From assembly GCF_000003605.2 (NCBI RefSeq), contig NW_003123430.1, forward strand, positions 5,486 through 69,485: a DNA stretch of 64,000 nt, in the 5' to 3' direction. The translations under genes were made by a program, and so were the position numbers. Below, one piece after another: positions 22,139 to 35,349 of the stretch. The first letter of the stretch is position 1, and each line of letters opens with the position of its first letter. This stretch comes from Saccoglossus kowalevskii (lineage: Eukaryota > Hemichordata > Enteropneusta > Harrimaniidae). The notes below the pieces were generated by a model. That model saw only the letters and a program-made list of their open reading frames with translations, did not search any database and was not told the origin of the DNA.

Positions 22139-25100
22139 CTGTAAAAATAGTCAGTGATTGACAATTATTCATAAATCAACCACATATTATATGCAAATTT
22201 ACAGTCATCTATATGCAAATTGTTTACCATTCATATGCAAATCAATCATCACTAAATGAAAGAATTATCAAAATTAGAAACCATGCCCGAGAAATGGTTG
22301 ACAATATAGTAAAATGCTTTTTTGGATAAAAATGGTCACCACCAAAATTTTATTTGCATATCTATACTACTATACCATATACATGTACTGTCGTTGTGAC
22401 AACTTTGAACAAAATTGGTCCAAGTATGTCTGAGAAATCAGAAAATATAAGTCTCTATTTCAGGCGAGGATTAAATATCATATGAGATTGGAGTGAAGTG
22501 AGATGCAGTTTTTATTTACTCCACATGAATACTGTAGAATACTTTATTTCCACTTGGAATTTATTTTCACTGAAGGGATGCTTCAGTGAAAATAAAATCC
22601 AGCGACTATACTTTTTTTCTTATGCCTCACATTCGACTCATCAAAAATCAGTGAAAATAAATTCCATACAAAACACCCAAAAAGCTTTTTCAGTGAAAAT
22701 TAATTCCAGTTAAAATAAAGTATTTCACAGTATATGCCTAACATATAAGCCTGGGTTGATACTTACAGTACAGTCAAGTCTTTTCCCTTCCTGCTCAGCA
22801 TGGTTGAGTAGAGCCTCACTAATCCCTTGTTCTCTGAATCTCTCAATAACTGTGAGATGGTGAATATGACACTGCTTAGTGTCCTGTACACTGTACTCCA
22901 TCTCACCAGACACATGTAACATACTGTAAACAACAAATGACAATTTATCAATTTATGAATATTTATATATATGAATGGTAGTTAAAACCAACCAATCACA
23001 ATAAATAATTAGAAAATAAATGTTATTACATCGGCCAATAGAAACCTCTCAATTTAGTTGAAAATTTTGAAATTTATAAATATTTATAAAAATCAAGAGA
23101 ATGGGTTTGTGGAGATGATAGTACCATGAAACTGGTCTAAACCATTGTTAAATTTATGTATATTTGAATGGTTCCCACTCTCTACATTAGTCCAGAATTT
23201 CTGTAAATATTTGAGTTTCTAAGTAAAAAGTATCGCTATAAGATAAGTAGTTTTTGAAGTTGAGGTGATTTCTTACCCACTAAACCCACAGAATCCTAGT
23301 GTTGTATAACTGTCAAGATAATCGGCTTCAGCTGGTTCTCTACAGTAAAAACAATTCATGGAGTTATCAGGGAAACAGCGCCACCATAGTTCTTTTTTCA
23401 TTTTATATTACATGTATGTAAGCCTATGCTCTGTTGGAGGGGGCATGCGCTAATTGAACCAGATGTAGAGAGCATTGATTGGGTAAAATTAACCTTTTCA
23501 CCACCAGTTCTGTCTTTTCAGCACAAATTCACAAAATAGTCCTGTTTATTGTCTGCCCTTTCCTTCAAAAGACCAGGACAAAAATAACCACATTTTTTGG
23601 ATAAAAACCGAAAATTGACTCTAATGTTGTCTTTTGGCTCCAAAATTAGGGTTCATTATGGAAATATTCAAGAATATAAGCCAAGTGGTGAAAAGGTTAA
23701 TTAACATCGGCATTTACACCTGAATCTTGAAATGCTGTCAAGCTCAGTCCCAGGCTTTTACAAACTTGACTTCTACAAAAAATATTGAAATAATATATAC
23801 CGGTAGGACATAAACACGATATGTATAAATGAATGGAAGTGATTTTGTAAATGTATTTTTTAGAAATAAGTGATTATTAAATTATTATTAAATTATGTGG
23901 TACAATATGAATAAATGCGTCACACATCAGTCATGAAAACCAATCACAATTACTTATTGGAATTTGAATGAAAGATGGGAACTGGTGTTTACAAATATTT
24001 ATAAATGTGTATATAAACTCAAGTACAAGTTGTTTACTTATTTATTTGTCCAAACCAAACATCTTCATGACTAATTATTCACCCTATGTAAGGTTCATTG
24101 AGAGTATTTATTAAGGACCTCATTATTTTATTCTATGATACTTACGGGTCATTTTTAAGTCTTAAAGCAATCAACCCAGCTTTGTTTTCTTTGTATATAG
24201 CTATAAAATAACGTGGATAGATTTCTGGTGAGCACTGGTACGACTGAGTCATCAATCTTGTGAAGTCCTCCAATCTAGAAGCAAAAACAGTGGGACAATA
24301 ACTATAACTACTAATTTTTTTATGATTTTTATTTTCAATTTAATATGACCATAACCAAAATGTGGAAACGAAAATCATAGCACATATGCTGTATACCGAC
24401 ATTGTACGTTAACTCATTTGCCAGTGAAAAAATAGGAGGCAAGGTTGTGTCCAGGTCTCCAGAGGGCGCCATCTATTGAAATCATGTTGTCAAGCAAACC
24501 TCAAGATACAAGATAACTACTTACAGGGGGCCAAGTAGTGAATTCTGTTTCTCAGGGTGAAATGTGTGAAATGTCACTAATTTCTAAGTATTATGAGGTT
24601 ATTACAAGGATACTGCAACGTATGCACAAAGACAGTACAAGGGGGTATCGACCGACGTGCAGCGGAGGTCAATGCGACTACGTACTGTCTGAGTGTATAC
24701 TTTGCAGTATCCTCATATCCTAAACTTTATTATTATACATTTGTTCCCCAGAATACATCATGGGAATGCAGAAATCCAAAACATTTAGAACAGATTTAGC
24801 AAACTTATTTGTGTGGAGTCTGGTCATACCCGGGGGGGAAGCCATATGGTAGGATGAAAATACCCAGTGCAATGCGGCAAAATTACGGCACACTGTAACT
24901 TATTGCTTTACGGTGACAGATGTATAATAGTACTTATATATTATTAAAGTTGAAATCAATATGATATGGCAAATAAAATGGGTAATCTGTTGTCATATAC
25001 TATAAAACAATTAGAAATAACTGCATGCCATTTTACCGGAATATGATTAAATGTATAAATTAACAGAATCTCAACTTAGCTAAAGTGCTAACAATCTCCT

Positions 25101-26429
25101 TGTGAGAATATTTTAAATTATTTACATCTTGAATTAGTGAAATTATGGATTAGCTAAAAATAATATTCTCGCTAATAAAGACATGTTTTGCAGTATGTCT
25201 GTACCAAGTGACAACCAAGGCATTGTTGTTTCCAGTTAATATTTGAACTATATATGAACATTTATGTATACATTATAATCAATCATAATGTTCTCCCCCA
25301 TCTAAATCGTATCTATTATGAAATGAACCTCATTGAGTGATTCTGATCTGCCCCATTAAGGCACAATCACATGATAAAAAACACCGATTCATAAATTATT
25401 GTTGTTACATGATACAGGTATGAGTCGGTCAAACTCCAACCCATCCCACCTTATATCATATGGGGGCAATAGGTGATTTGACATTCACTGTGAGATCTTG
25501 TGTGATGTGTGAATAATGGAGTTTGAACTTCAAGCACAAACATTAAATGATTTCATTTTGAACTTCCCCCTTTTTTTACAGTTCAATGTCAAAATGCCTA
25601 TCTTTCAGCTGGCATTACTTCATCAACATCAACTATCATTAAATTTGTATATCACATTATTAAGCGTGGAAATACAGAAAAGATTTCACACATAGTGCGG
25701 TATATTGCAGGTCTATTATAGGGCTGCCATGCATTGATACTTCGTCCGGGATAAATTGAGTTAGAACAACAATCAATATTAGACCAAAATAAAAAAATGT
25801 TGTTCCTATAACACGTTTTCCAAAAACAAAGTAGGTCAGGTGGGTAGAAATTTTTTTTATATATATTTTTTCAGTAACAACTGTTTTTAATTTTTTTTTC
25901 TTACATATAAAAACGTCTTGTATGAATTTGTCTTCAATACTCAAAGTTCGAAATTTTCATAGAAACACATTTAATACCTGTCACAATTTTGTGACGTTTT
26001 CAATGTTTAAGGTCAGGCAGTAAAAAATAGGGTAGGTCAGGTTATAGAAACCGCACGTTTTTTGTTGTTTTTTTTTTGTCTAAGCATTATCATACCTCAT
26101 GTGCAAGTCACATAAGTTGATTTGTCAGAACGTGGTCATGAGACAAGATATTACTTTATATAGTACTACTCATGTTTGTATATCGATGTCACGTGTCGGG
26201 GATTAGCAGTATTTTAACACGCATATAGGTACCTGTGTTTACCAACAGCCCACTCTAATTTAGACCGGAAAGCCTCGACAGTCATTATTGCGGCGAATTC
26301 ACAGTCGTCAACCGTCATGTTTTTTATTACTGTGGTCTCCGTCCTTTGTTCTGTGAATACGTCGTTCGCATCGCCGTCGAACAAACTATAAGGTGTTTCG
26401 ATATTGTCATTTTCAGAAGAGCGATCCAT
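22031..26429 (-). CDS. GNAT-family N-acetyltransferase, five exons
   Basis: Exons in gene order are 26233-26429, 24146-24274, 23277-23339, 22767-22923 and 22031-22138. All junctions are GT-AG and all phases match. The product is about 218 residues, the usual size for a single-domain GNAT enzyme that moves an acetyl group from acetyl-CoA to an amine. Motif A is HIHHLTVIERFREQGISEA, with the acetyl-CoA loop R-E-Q-G-I-S (family rule Q/R-x-x-G-x-G/A, so the last position is Ser). Motif B is SPALQFYEDNGYDIG. The substrate cannot be read from the sequence. The start MDRSSEN at 26429 is preferred over an in-frame Met at 26507, whose extra 26 residues look hydrophobic and unlike the family. The 3' end is open: reading past 22031 adds eight codons to a stop, and a further exon is possible. 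Confidence 0.8.
22529..22733. mobile_element. MITE with ATACTGTAGAATACTTTATT ends
   Basis: 205 bases lying between GNAT exons 4 and 5. The left end ATACTGTAGAATACTTTATT matches the reverse of the right end with one mismatch. Inside are repeated CAGTGAAAATAAA words and an inverted TTCACTGAAGGG/CTTCAGTGAA pair. Related copies lie at 39276-39456 and 63678-63812. Confidence 0.75.
22767..22923 (-). CDS. GNAT exon 4, motif A
   Basis: Acceptor TTGTTTACAG and donor ACT/GTAAGT bound the exon with the core strand and acetyl-CoA loop (HLTVIERFREQGISEALLNH). It ends in phase 0. Confidence 0.82.
23277..23339 (-). CDS. GNAT exon 3 (small)
   Basis: Sixty-three bases between TTTTACTGTAG and GG/GTAAGA reading EPAEADYLDSYTTLGFCGFS. 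The phase (1 in, 2 out) fits both neighbours exactly. Confidence 0.72.
23489..23700 (+). mobile_element. MITE with TTAACCTTTTCACCAC ends, copy 2
   Basis: Perfect 16-base terminal inverted repeats, TTAACCTTTTCACCAC at 23489-23504 and its reverse complement at 23685-23700. The 212-base element is non-coding and sits in the GNAT intron between exons 2 and 3. Its ends are better kept than those of the 10239 copy, so it may be the younger insertion. Confidence 0.8.
24146..24274 (-). CDS. GNAT exon 2
   Basis: Acceptor TTGCTTCTAG and donor CCC/GTAAGT-like (GTAAG) bound the reading LEDFTRLMTQSYQCSPEIYP and then the beta hairpin YFIAIYKENKAGLIALRL, typical of the middle strands of the fold. Confidence 0.78.
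24593..24720. mobile_element. Foldback MITE, copy 1
   Basis: The left half (GAGGTTATTACAAGGATACT, CGTATGCAC) is roughly the reverse complement of the right half (GTGTATACTTTGCAGTATCC, TCATATCC), with a short GC-richer centre (GTATCGACCGACGTGCAGCG). The same architecture recurs at 53583-53717. It lies upstream of GNAT exon 2, within intron 1. Confidence 0.65.
24723..26232 (-). other. GNAT first intron remainder
   Basis: AT-rich, with T runs at 25850-25900 and 26060-26080 and a twice-seen word GTAGGTCAGGT (25830 and 26031). No coding sequence was recognised. Confidence 0.5.
26233..26429 (-). CDS. GNAT exon 1
   Basis: It begins ATG (MDRSSENDNIETPYSL) and ends WAVGKH plus two bases of a split Arg codon at the donor CACAG/GTACCT. 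The acidic N-terminal 30 residues precede the GNAT fold, which starts at about TTVIKNMTVDDCEFAAI. Confidence 0.75.
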
Positions 26430-27785
26430 GATATCAAGTGTGAATGTCAACAAACACACACAACAAATATCCAAAACGGAGACTATGCGGCAATGTTTTT
26501 TTGGCAATCGAACGGACGGCTAGCTTTTCCCAGGAAAACTTATTTACACAAACAATTTCACGTTGTCCACATTAGCACGGAGTTGTGAAAACAACCACAC
26601 GTTGCTGAAATAAGTTCATAATTTCGGAATCACTGATCCCCAGCTCCAGCACTGTACCGCCATTTTGTCTAATGCATGCTGGGTAAGAACTTTTGACCAA
26701 TAGGATGTTTCTTACTCAACACGTCCGGTTAAAAGGTTAGTAAAAAATGATATAACTCACGCGTGTGTAAACATGTACGAATATTTTGGTGCATAGATCA
26801 CTGGAAATTTATTTTGTTTGTATAGAAAAGGAAAATGCGAGCTTGTTTGTACATGAATAATGATCGCGACAAGTGTGAGGCAGCGAAAAGGTAAATTTTG
26901 CAGAACACCTGATAAAACATTGTCACAGAAAATTTCAAATCAGTTTAAGTGTGGAATAGAATACAAATGAGTAAAGTCAAAACATGATCTGTGGCTATAT
27001 CACATGATATGTATCATAAAAAATATACAAATAAAAAACAAATTCCAGATATTCAAAACCTATACAGATATTTACGTTGTTATGTTACTTTTATTTTGCA
27101 TGATAAAAATATTCATCTTTAATATTTTTGGAATTATAAATATCACAATATCACTTATCAACAAGGATTTTTTAGTGGCGGTCAGTTTCACCCGGTGAGC
27201 TAGCCACATCTAAAAAACCGATACGAAAACATTGGTTACTGACACTGAAAAGCGACAACCCTACACAGGCCGTGCCATGCAGTGTCTAATCACGTGGATA
27301 TATTGCATGTATGTTAATCGTATGTTATGAAGATGATATCAGTATGTACACTTTTAGATTTGGTGTTTTCAGAATACTGATAACTACGGTTAGTACTTAT
27401 ATGATACCGTTGCCATGGATACAGGTTAGTACTTATATGCTAATCCACGGTGTCTGCGCAAGATCACGGTCGTAGTAGTACAATAGCATCTCCGATGATA
27501 GTTAATCGTCAAATACAAACCTCTGTTTTCTGTCTGTCTGTTTTTCTGTCTGTCTACGGGAATAATCACACATTAATATACGTTTAAACGTCCCATATAT
27601 TACAATGTCTAGCTATGTGACATTAGAAAGTACGTAAAATCAATTGCAGAAATGTTCGTTTGACGGTCATCGGTAGGTGCCCTATATGCTCAGTACTATT
27701 GTGACATCGAGAAAAGTCTCGAGTTTCATTTAGTCTTGACCCTACCATAATCTTAATAACTCAGTGTCGACACTATCTCTCCCAG
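26430..27785. other. Spacer between divergent genes
   Basis: It should hold the 5' ends of both the GNAT gene (minus) and the next plus-strand gene. GC rises slightly at 26600-26700 and at 27180-27500. A TTAGTACTTATATG word occurs twice at about 27390 and 27425. I could not identify the first exon of the plus-strand gene. Confidence 0.45.
26640..26700 (-). promoter_or_regulatory. Putative GNAT promoter element
   Basis: CCGCCATTTTG at 26657-26667, which reads CAAAATGGCGG on the gene strand, matches the YY1-type element often found at TATA-less starts. It lies about 230 bases upstream of the GNAT ATG. It also lies on the 5' side of the plus-strand gene that follows, so the spacer could serve both. 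Confidence 0.3.
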
Positions 27786-29670
<1,885 letters not shown>

Positions 29671-29684
29671 ACTTGTTTTTATAG

Positions 29685-29690
29685 AATAAA
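29685..29690 (+). terminator. Poly(A) signal AATAAA
   Basis: A canonical hexamer 15 bases after the stop at 29670, in a T-rich context, consistent with the 3' end of the unknown gene. Confidence 0.5.
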
Positions 29691-30313
29691 CCTTTTGTTA
29701 TCATTACCACTTACCGTAGTTGGTGTATTTTTTTTTCTTCACCTCAGAACATCATTCTGTGTCATTACTACGATGTTTCCATGACAGCGATTTATGACGA
29801 ACTTTCTCAAAAATGACTAGTATGGTGTTTGACGACTGTATTCGTTAACTTTGTTCTTGTCTCGTGTAATATAAATTTCATGGGATTCAACTCACAGCCA
29901 CTGTAAATGCCCATCGCCACTGATGTACACGCCACACCCTAAAACCAGCTGAATGTATTTCTAAATACATATAAAATTCCAGTCGACACCCATTACGTAG
30001 TCACATCAAATCGGGCATCGTTAGTAAGTAAAATACTAGTAGTTCGATGGGAGAGATTTATCGTACTAGTTGACATGTTCAGCCATGTCATGTAGTCCCA
30101 AACATAAATATGACTTTTGTGGCAAAATGCACTATGTGTCAGCACTAACTCTTGCAATTTGCACTTTAAAAAAAAAGTCAGGAGAGACAACAGTGACACT
30201 CAATGTCCAGAACTGTCGCCTGGCACAAAAACATTTTAAAAAAAAAATAGTTGACATGTTGTGTATCATGCATGCATTTTTAATCTTAGTCTCGAGGCTA
30301 TGCACATTCTTGT

Positions 30314-30472
30314 ATAATATAATATAATATAATATAATATAATATAATATAATATAATATAATATAATATAATATAATATAATATAATATAATATAATAT
30401 AATATAATATAATATAATATAATATAATATAATATAATATAATATAATATAATATAATATAATATAATATAT
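30314..30472. repeat. AATAT pentanucleotide microsatellite
   Basis: About 32 near-perfect copies of the pentamer AATAT, followed by decayed TATA-type sequence to about 30505. Probably highly variable in length between individuals. Confidence 0.95.
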
Positions 30473-30499
30473 ATTTATTATATATAATAATATGATATT

Positions 30500-32950
30500 A
30501 TTCTAGTATAATAATGCACGCACGTTAAGGGTAAGTGCCCTCTACGATCGTGACTATTTTAGTGTTTCTACCCACCTATTGATGGCGGTATTTGTAAGGT
30601 GTCATGTTGGAAAACGTCGACATTCATCTGACCTAGCTAATAAAACAAACACCAGTGAGTCAGCCTGAACATTTATTTGATCATGGTTATCTTCAGTGAT
30701 GAAATCCTTGTAATGTGGCCCACCAATAACCGATTTGATTTGCTAATGTGCTTTCAAAATTCCTTTGAAATGTTAAAAGCAATCACCATTGTCAATGCGT
30801 GATGATAATATCCCGCGTGAAAATAATAATTGAATGTTCTTACTCTAAAAAAATAACTTGACATATTTTGATGATTTTTGTCATAATTATGTTTCCGCCT
30901 GTTTCTAATCAGGAAAAATGATTTCAGAAATTTTCACCGTGACTGTCCCGAACTTGAAAAAATTGTCAAATACGATTTTTCAATTAAAATGAGATCAAAT
31001 GCAACTAAATCCGTCAAACATTTACAAAAGTTGTCATTAATTACATCGATATCCTAATACTTAAACGTCATGAATAACCATACAACACTTCTTTATTTTT
31101 TCTATTTATTCAGAATTATAAAAATACCTAATAATCTGACAGATAAAACGCAATAAGTAAATTGTAAACTTTCCAATAACATTCCATAACTGTTATTCGA
31201 CTAAGTAGGCATCAATTCACAACAACAACAAATCTCTAAAAGCAGCCTATTTGTTAGAGAAGAAAATTACAACGTCTGTACGCCATACAGAACGCCAAAA
31301 AAAGGCAACGTCAAGTCGTGTCCTCTAGTTAGCGCATAGCGTATCACACCAGGAAGTTGCTTTGAAAACCGAATGGTAGTAGTTAGCAGAGTCGAGGCTT
31401 AGGAACTACGTAATCCGTCGATGGCTAGCAGCTATTGGCCGATAACATATAACATAAGCCTAGATATTTAGGTGTGGGCAATTGTAATTAGAGTTGGGAG
31501 TTGGTGCCGGGTACCTTGCTTTCTTCCTGGACCTCCTGACTGGTAATAGAGATGTATATCTGTGATTACTTCAAGTGTCTTCCAGTGCACCAACAGTGCA
31601 AGTGTTATCAAGCGAGTTGAAGTTCCCGCCCCCTGCAGCAGTATTATGAATTACAATTTCAAAACTCACCGCTATTTTCACAGTTCAATTTTACAAGTCT
31701 ACAAGAATACGTACATTTACATTTGCGTTTCTTAATGTGAGGCATATGTACAGTATCTGTCGGTGTTAAGGAAGAGAGAGAGTGATGAGGAGTTAGGTGA
31801 GTATGTCAGAGTTTAGAATCCTAAGGCTGTATTGCTACAGTTTAATGGTCTCTCATTTGTAAATACATTCATCGCAAATTTCATCGTAAACATTTTGTCG
31901 TAAATTTGCTCAGAATATTGTTTAAATACAGGTGACTGGTGAACACAAACTAATAAACTAATTGATACTAGTTTTATACGGGTCAGTCACCTTTCGGAGA
32001 AAAAAACCCACACACGTAGTTTTGATACAGGGAAACCAATCCAGACCGGCTTACCGGGTCTGCTCTATTGTTACACGCCGTTGAAGGACCATGGCATCAT
32101 CGGAATGTGTTTTGTCCAACTGAGTGGTTACTAGTATAGAGATAGATGGACTGTGCTAGTATGCTTCATTTGATAGAGACTCAATATAACACAAGAGAAC
32201 GGTGATGGTTGTAAACCATAACTGCCTCAGCACAAAGGCTGTTATGTAATACCAGGGGATGTAAAGGAAAATGTATTGTAGTGTTACTACTGTGTAATTT
32301 ACAATATATCTGAATTAACCTTCACTATTAAGGACAATATGGGAGTAGAAGCAAGGCTACGCAAATTTTGCGAAGTAGTAGTTAGTTAGAATTACCAGAC
32401 ATTGTGGGATATAAAGAAGTGGCCTATTAACCCATGAAACATACTCGCACATACCCATACATGTCTTATTGTGTGGGGCAAAGCTGTCATGTACACAATC
32501 ATAATAACTGGAAATGGTTTCACAACAGAAAACAAGTGTTATTGCTGTAAATATTTATGAACAATAAAAACTGAAATTTGGAAAAACTATGAACAAAAAA
32601 CAGTCTGTGATTTTCTGTACAGTTTCCAGGAAATTATTAACCGAACCATAACATTTATAAAAAGCACAGTGCTGAGATTCACATCGAGTATATCAGAAAT
32701 ATAAACGTACAGTTTAGTGACATATTAAAGTCAAATTTTGTATAGTTCAATACACATACAACCACCCATATACTAGTATATTTTGACAATAAACACCTCT
32801 TTCACATTGTGCAAATACAAACAAGACATTAAACCTTCCTGACAGTAACATGTAAGCGTTGTATAAACCCGAATGAAAAGTCTTGAGTCATGGCGAATAC
32901 TTCTATCGAGTAGCCCATTTAAAAATTTCTTCAACTATCCAAGCCCAATC
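30500..32950. other. Gene-poor spacer up to the first gap
   Basis: No exon, repeat family or promoter could be supported. GC is locally higher at 31280-31640. The stretch stops at an assembly gap. Confidence 0.5.
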
Positions 32951-33755
32951 NNNNNNNNNNNNNNNNNNNNNNNNNNNNNNNNNNNNNNNNNNNNNNNNNN
33001 NNNNNNNNNNNNNNNNNNNNNNNNNNNNNNNNNNNNNNNNNNNNNNNNNNNNNNNNNNNNNNNNNNNNNNNNNNNNNNNNNNNNNNNNNNNNNNNNNNNN
33101 NNNNNNNNNNNNNNNNNNNNNNNNNNNNNNNNNNNNNNNNNNNNNNNNNNNNNNNNNNNNNNNNNNNNNNNNNNNNNNNNNNNNNNNNNNNNNNNNNNNN
33201 NNNNNNNNNNNNNNNNNNNNNNNNNNNNNNNNNNNNNNNNNNNNNNNNNNNNNNNNNNNNNNNNNNNNNNNNNNNNNNNNNNNNNNNNNNNNNNNNNNNN
33301 NNNNNNNNNNNNNNNNNNNNNNNNNNNNNNNNNNNNNNNNNNNNNNNNNNNNNNNNNNNNNNNNNNNNNNNNNNNNNNNNNNNNNNNNNNNNNNNNNNNN
33401 NNNNNNNNNNNNNNNNNNNNNNNNNNNNNNNNNNNNNNNNNNNNNNNNNNNNNNNNNNNNNNNNNNNNNNNNNNNNNNNNNNNNNNNNNNNNNNNNNNNN
33501 NNNNNNNNNNNNNNNNNNNNNNNNNNNNNNNNNNNNNNNNNNNNNNNNNNNNNNNNNNNNNNNNNNNNNNNNNNNNNNNNNNNNNNNNNNNNNNNNNNNN
33601 NNNNNNNNNNNNNNNNNNNNNNNNNNNNNNNNNNNNNNNNNNNNNNNNNNNNNNNNNNNNNNNNNNNNNNNNNNNNNNNNNNNNNNNNNNNNNNNNNNNN
33701 NNNNNNNNNNNNNNNNNNNNNNNNNNNNNNNNNNNNNNNNNNNNNNNNNNNNNNN
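32951..33755. other. Assembly gap (N run)
   Basis: 805 unknown bases. Open frames drawn across it have no meaning. Confidence 0.99.
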
Positions 33756-35349
33756 CAGGTTAGACTGGTTGATGTTATTCAAAAGGGAGTCTACCATTTA
33801 CTATTAATTTCTTAATATTAATAATTTACTATTAAACTCGAAAACATCGTAATTTTATTACTTCTACACCAGGTAACACCAATTAAAACCAACATCAATT
33901 TAGAATTACTGTGGCCAATGACATTGAAATTTGCTCTTCCATAAAGCATCAGTTTCCCTTTTCTAATAATCAAAACTACCCTTGATACCCTGGAGAAGTA
34001 TGTCCATTGTTTCACAACAACGACTGTCCCAACAGATTCGTCTTCTCAATTTCTCAAGATAACGTCCCAGGGTTGTTTTGTTTATTAGAAGGAAATGTCC
34101 TATGACAGCATTTCTTGAATTAATTTCCATTGCACAAAAAAGCAACAAATACTGTTACTGAAGCACAGAATTGGCATGAATTTTTTCCCCGGCCATTCAC
34201 GCAAACTGCAAATCAAGACTTTTACCGCATCCATAGTTGTTGACAGCCGATGGATGATGATGGATGTATTGTGACGTATTTTGACCCCCGTATTCTGACC
34301 TTGCATTCTTGCCACGTTTACTGCCCTTTCATACCCGTTCAATTTCCTTCCATTATTTCATCCAGTTTCCATGATATTTTATATTTAAAACCAACCTTTA
34401 TTTCACAATCACTCTAGTTTTCACTTTTCTAAAATTATCTTGCTGATCAAAAGACTTTTCACTCCCATCATGCAATCTCCCATAGTACTTCCGCAGACAC
34501 AGCGGCGATCGCCAACATATCTACAAATAACCTCGCTCTCAGGAGCCGAGGAATGACTGTGTCTAATAAATAAATAAATCGTCATTGTTGAAAGACGAAC
34601 ATATTGTTATCCAGGTATCGAAATTTGAGCATATTCACTGTGTTTAAATTTGTCATGGAAACAATGGGCTTTTATTGTTATTTTACATGTTCACGTAGAT
34701 TTTATTTAGTGGATTTTACCTATCAGAAATAACGAAATTAAAATACAATGAATAATTATTGCATTTACAGAACCATCCAATGTTGTACGAAGTGGTGAAA
34801 TTATTGCGTAGCGTCATGTACTGACTATATGTACATTATTGTAACAATAATTGCCTTTCTTGAAAAAGAAAGCAGAGAAGGTTTTCGACGTCACCGATTT
34901 TCGATTTGTGCAACGTATACACTTGTTTACGACTATGACCTTTTGAAATGACTCAGATCCCCGAATGTTCCGATTTTAGTGCAGTGTTAACAGCATCATC
35001 AATATATTGACACACACTATTGCATTGTCAGACTGGACAATACTGGTACTACTAGTAACTGACAACATCATGACGTCATGCGGCAAACAATGTTTTTCCA
35101 TTGCGTCGATGACGTACTGTTGTAAACAATGGCGGGAAATACCCTGGTATTAAATTTGTTTACTGTCTACAATGGCAGCTCGATCGCGCCACAATCAGCT
35201 GGTTAGTGGTAATTGCCACGTGTCAGTAGGAACTGAAAACAACATAGATTAGGTGAACCATGGAGCTATCACGATAGAGGGACTGTGGATTGGACAATCC
35301 ATGGTGGCAGAGAATTACTACATGCGCTCACACTAAAGATAGCGTGGTT
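33756..35349. other. Spacer with promoter-like patch
   Basis: No assured gene. A 60-codon minus-strand frame at 33963-34148 is unremarkable. GC and CpG rise at 35040-35215, described separately. Confidence 0.45.
35040..35215 (+). promoter_or_regulatory. CRE-bearing promoter-like patch with possible first exon
   Basis: A perfect CRE palindrome ATGACGTCAT at 35070-35079 and a half site TGACGTA at 35110 precede ACAATGGCGGGAAAT (35127), which combines a YY1-type and an E2F-type word. Two ATG codons follow (35129 and 35172), and both frames reach CAGCTG/GTTAGT at 35201, a usable donor. I found no downstream exon to pair with it. Confidence 0.3.

Noticed and set aside
32873-33815. Long open frames over 32873-33815 and 51939-52970
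   Set aside because: They are produced by runs of N and carry no information.
33963-34342. Minus-strand frames of 61-80 codons after the first gap
   Set aside because: No family match, no good splice borders and overlapping each other in different frames.
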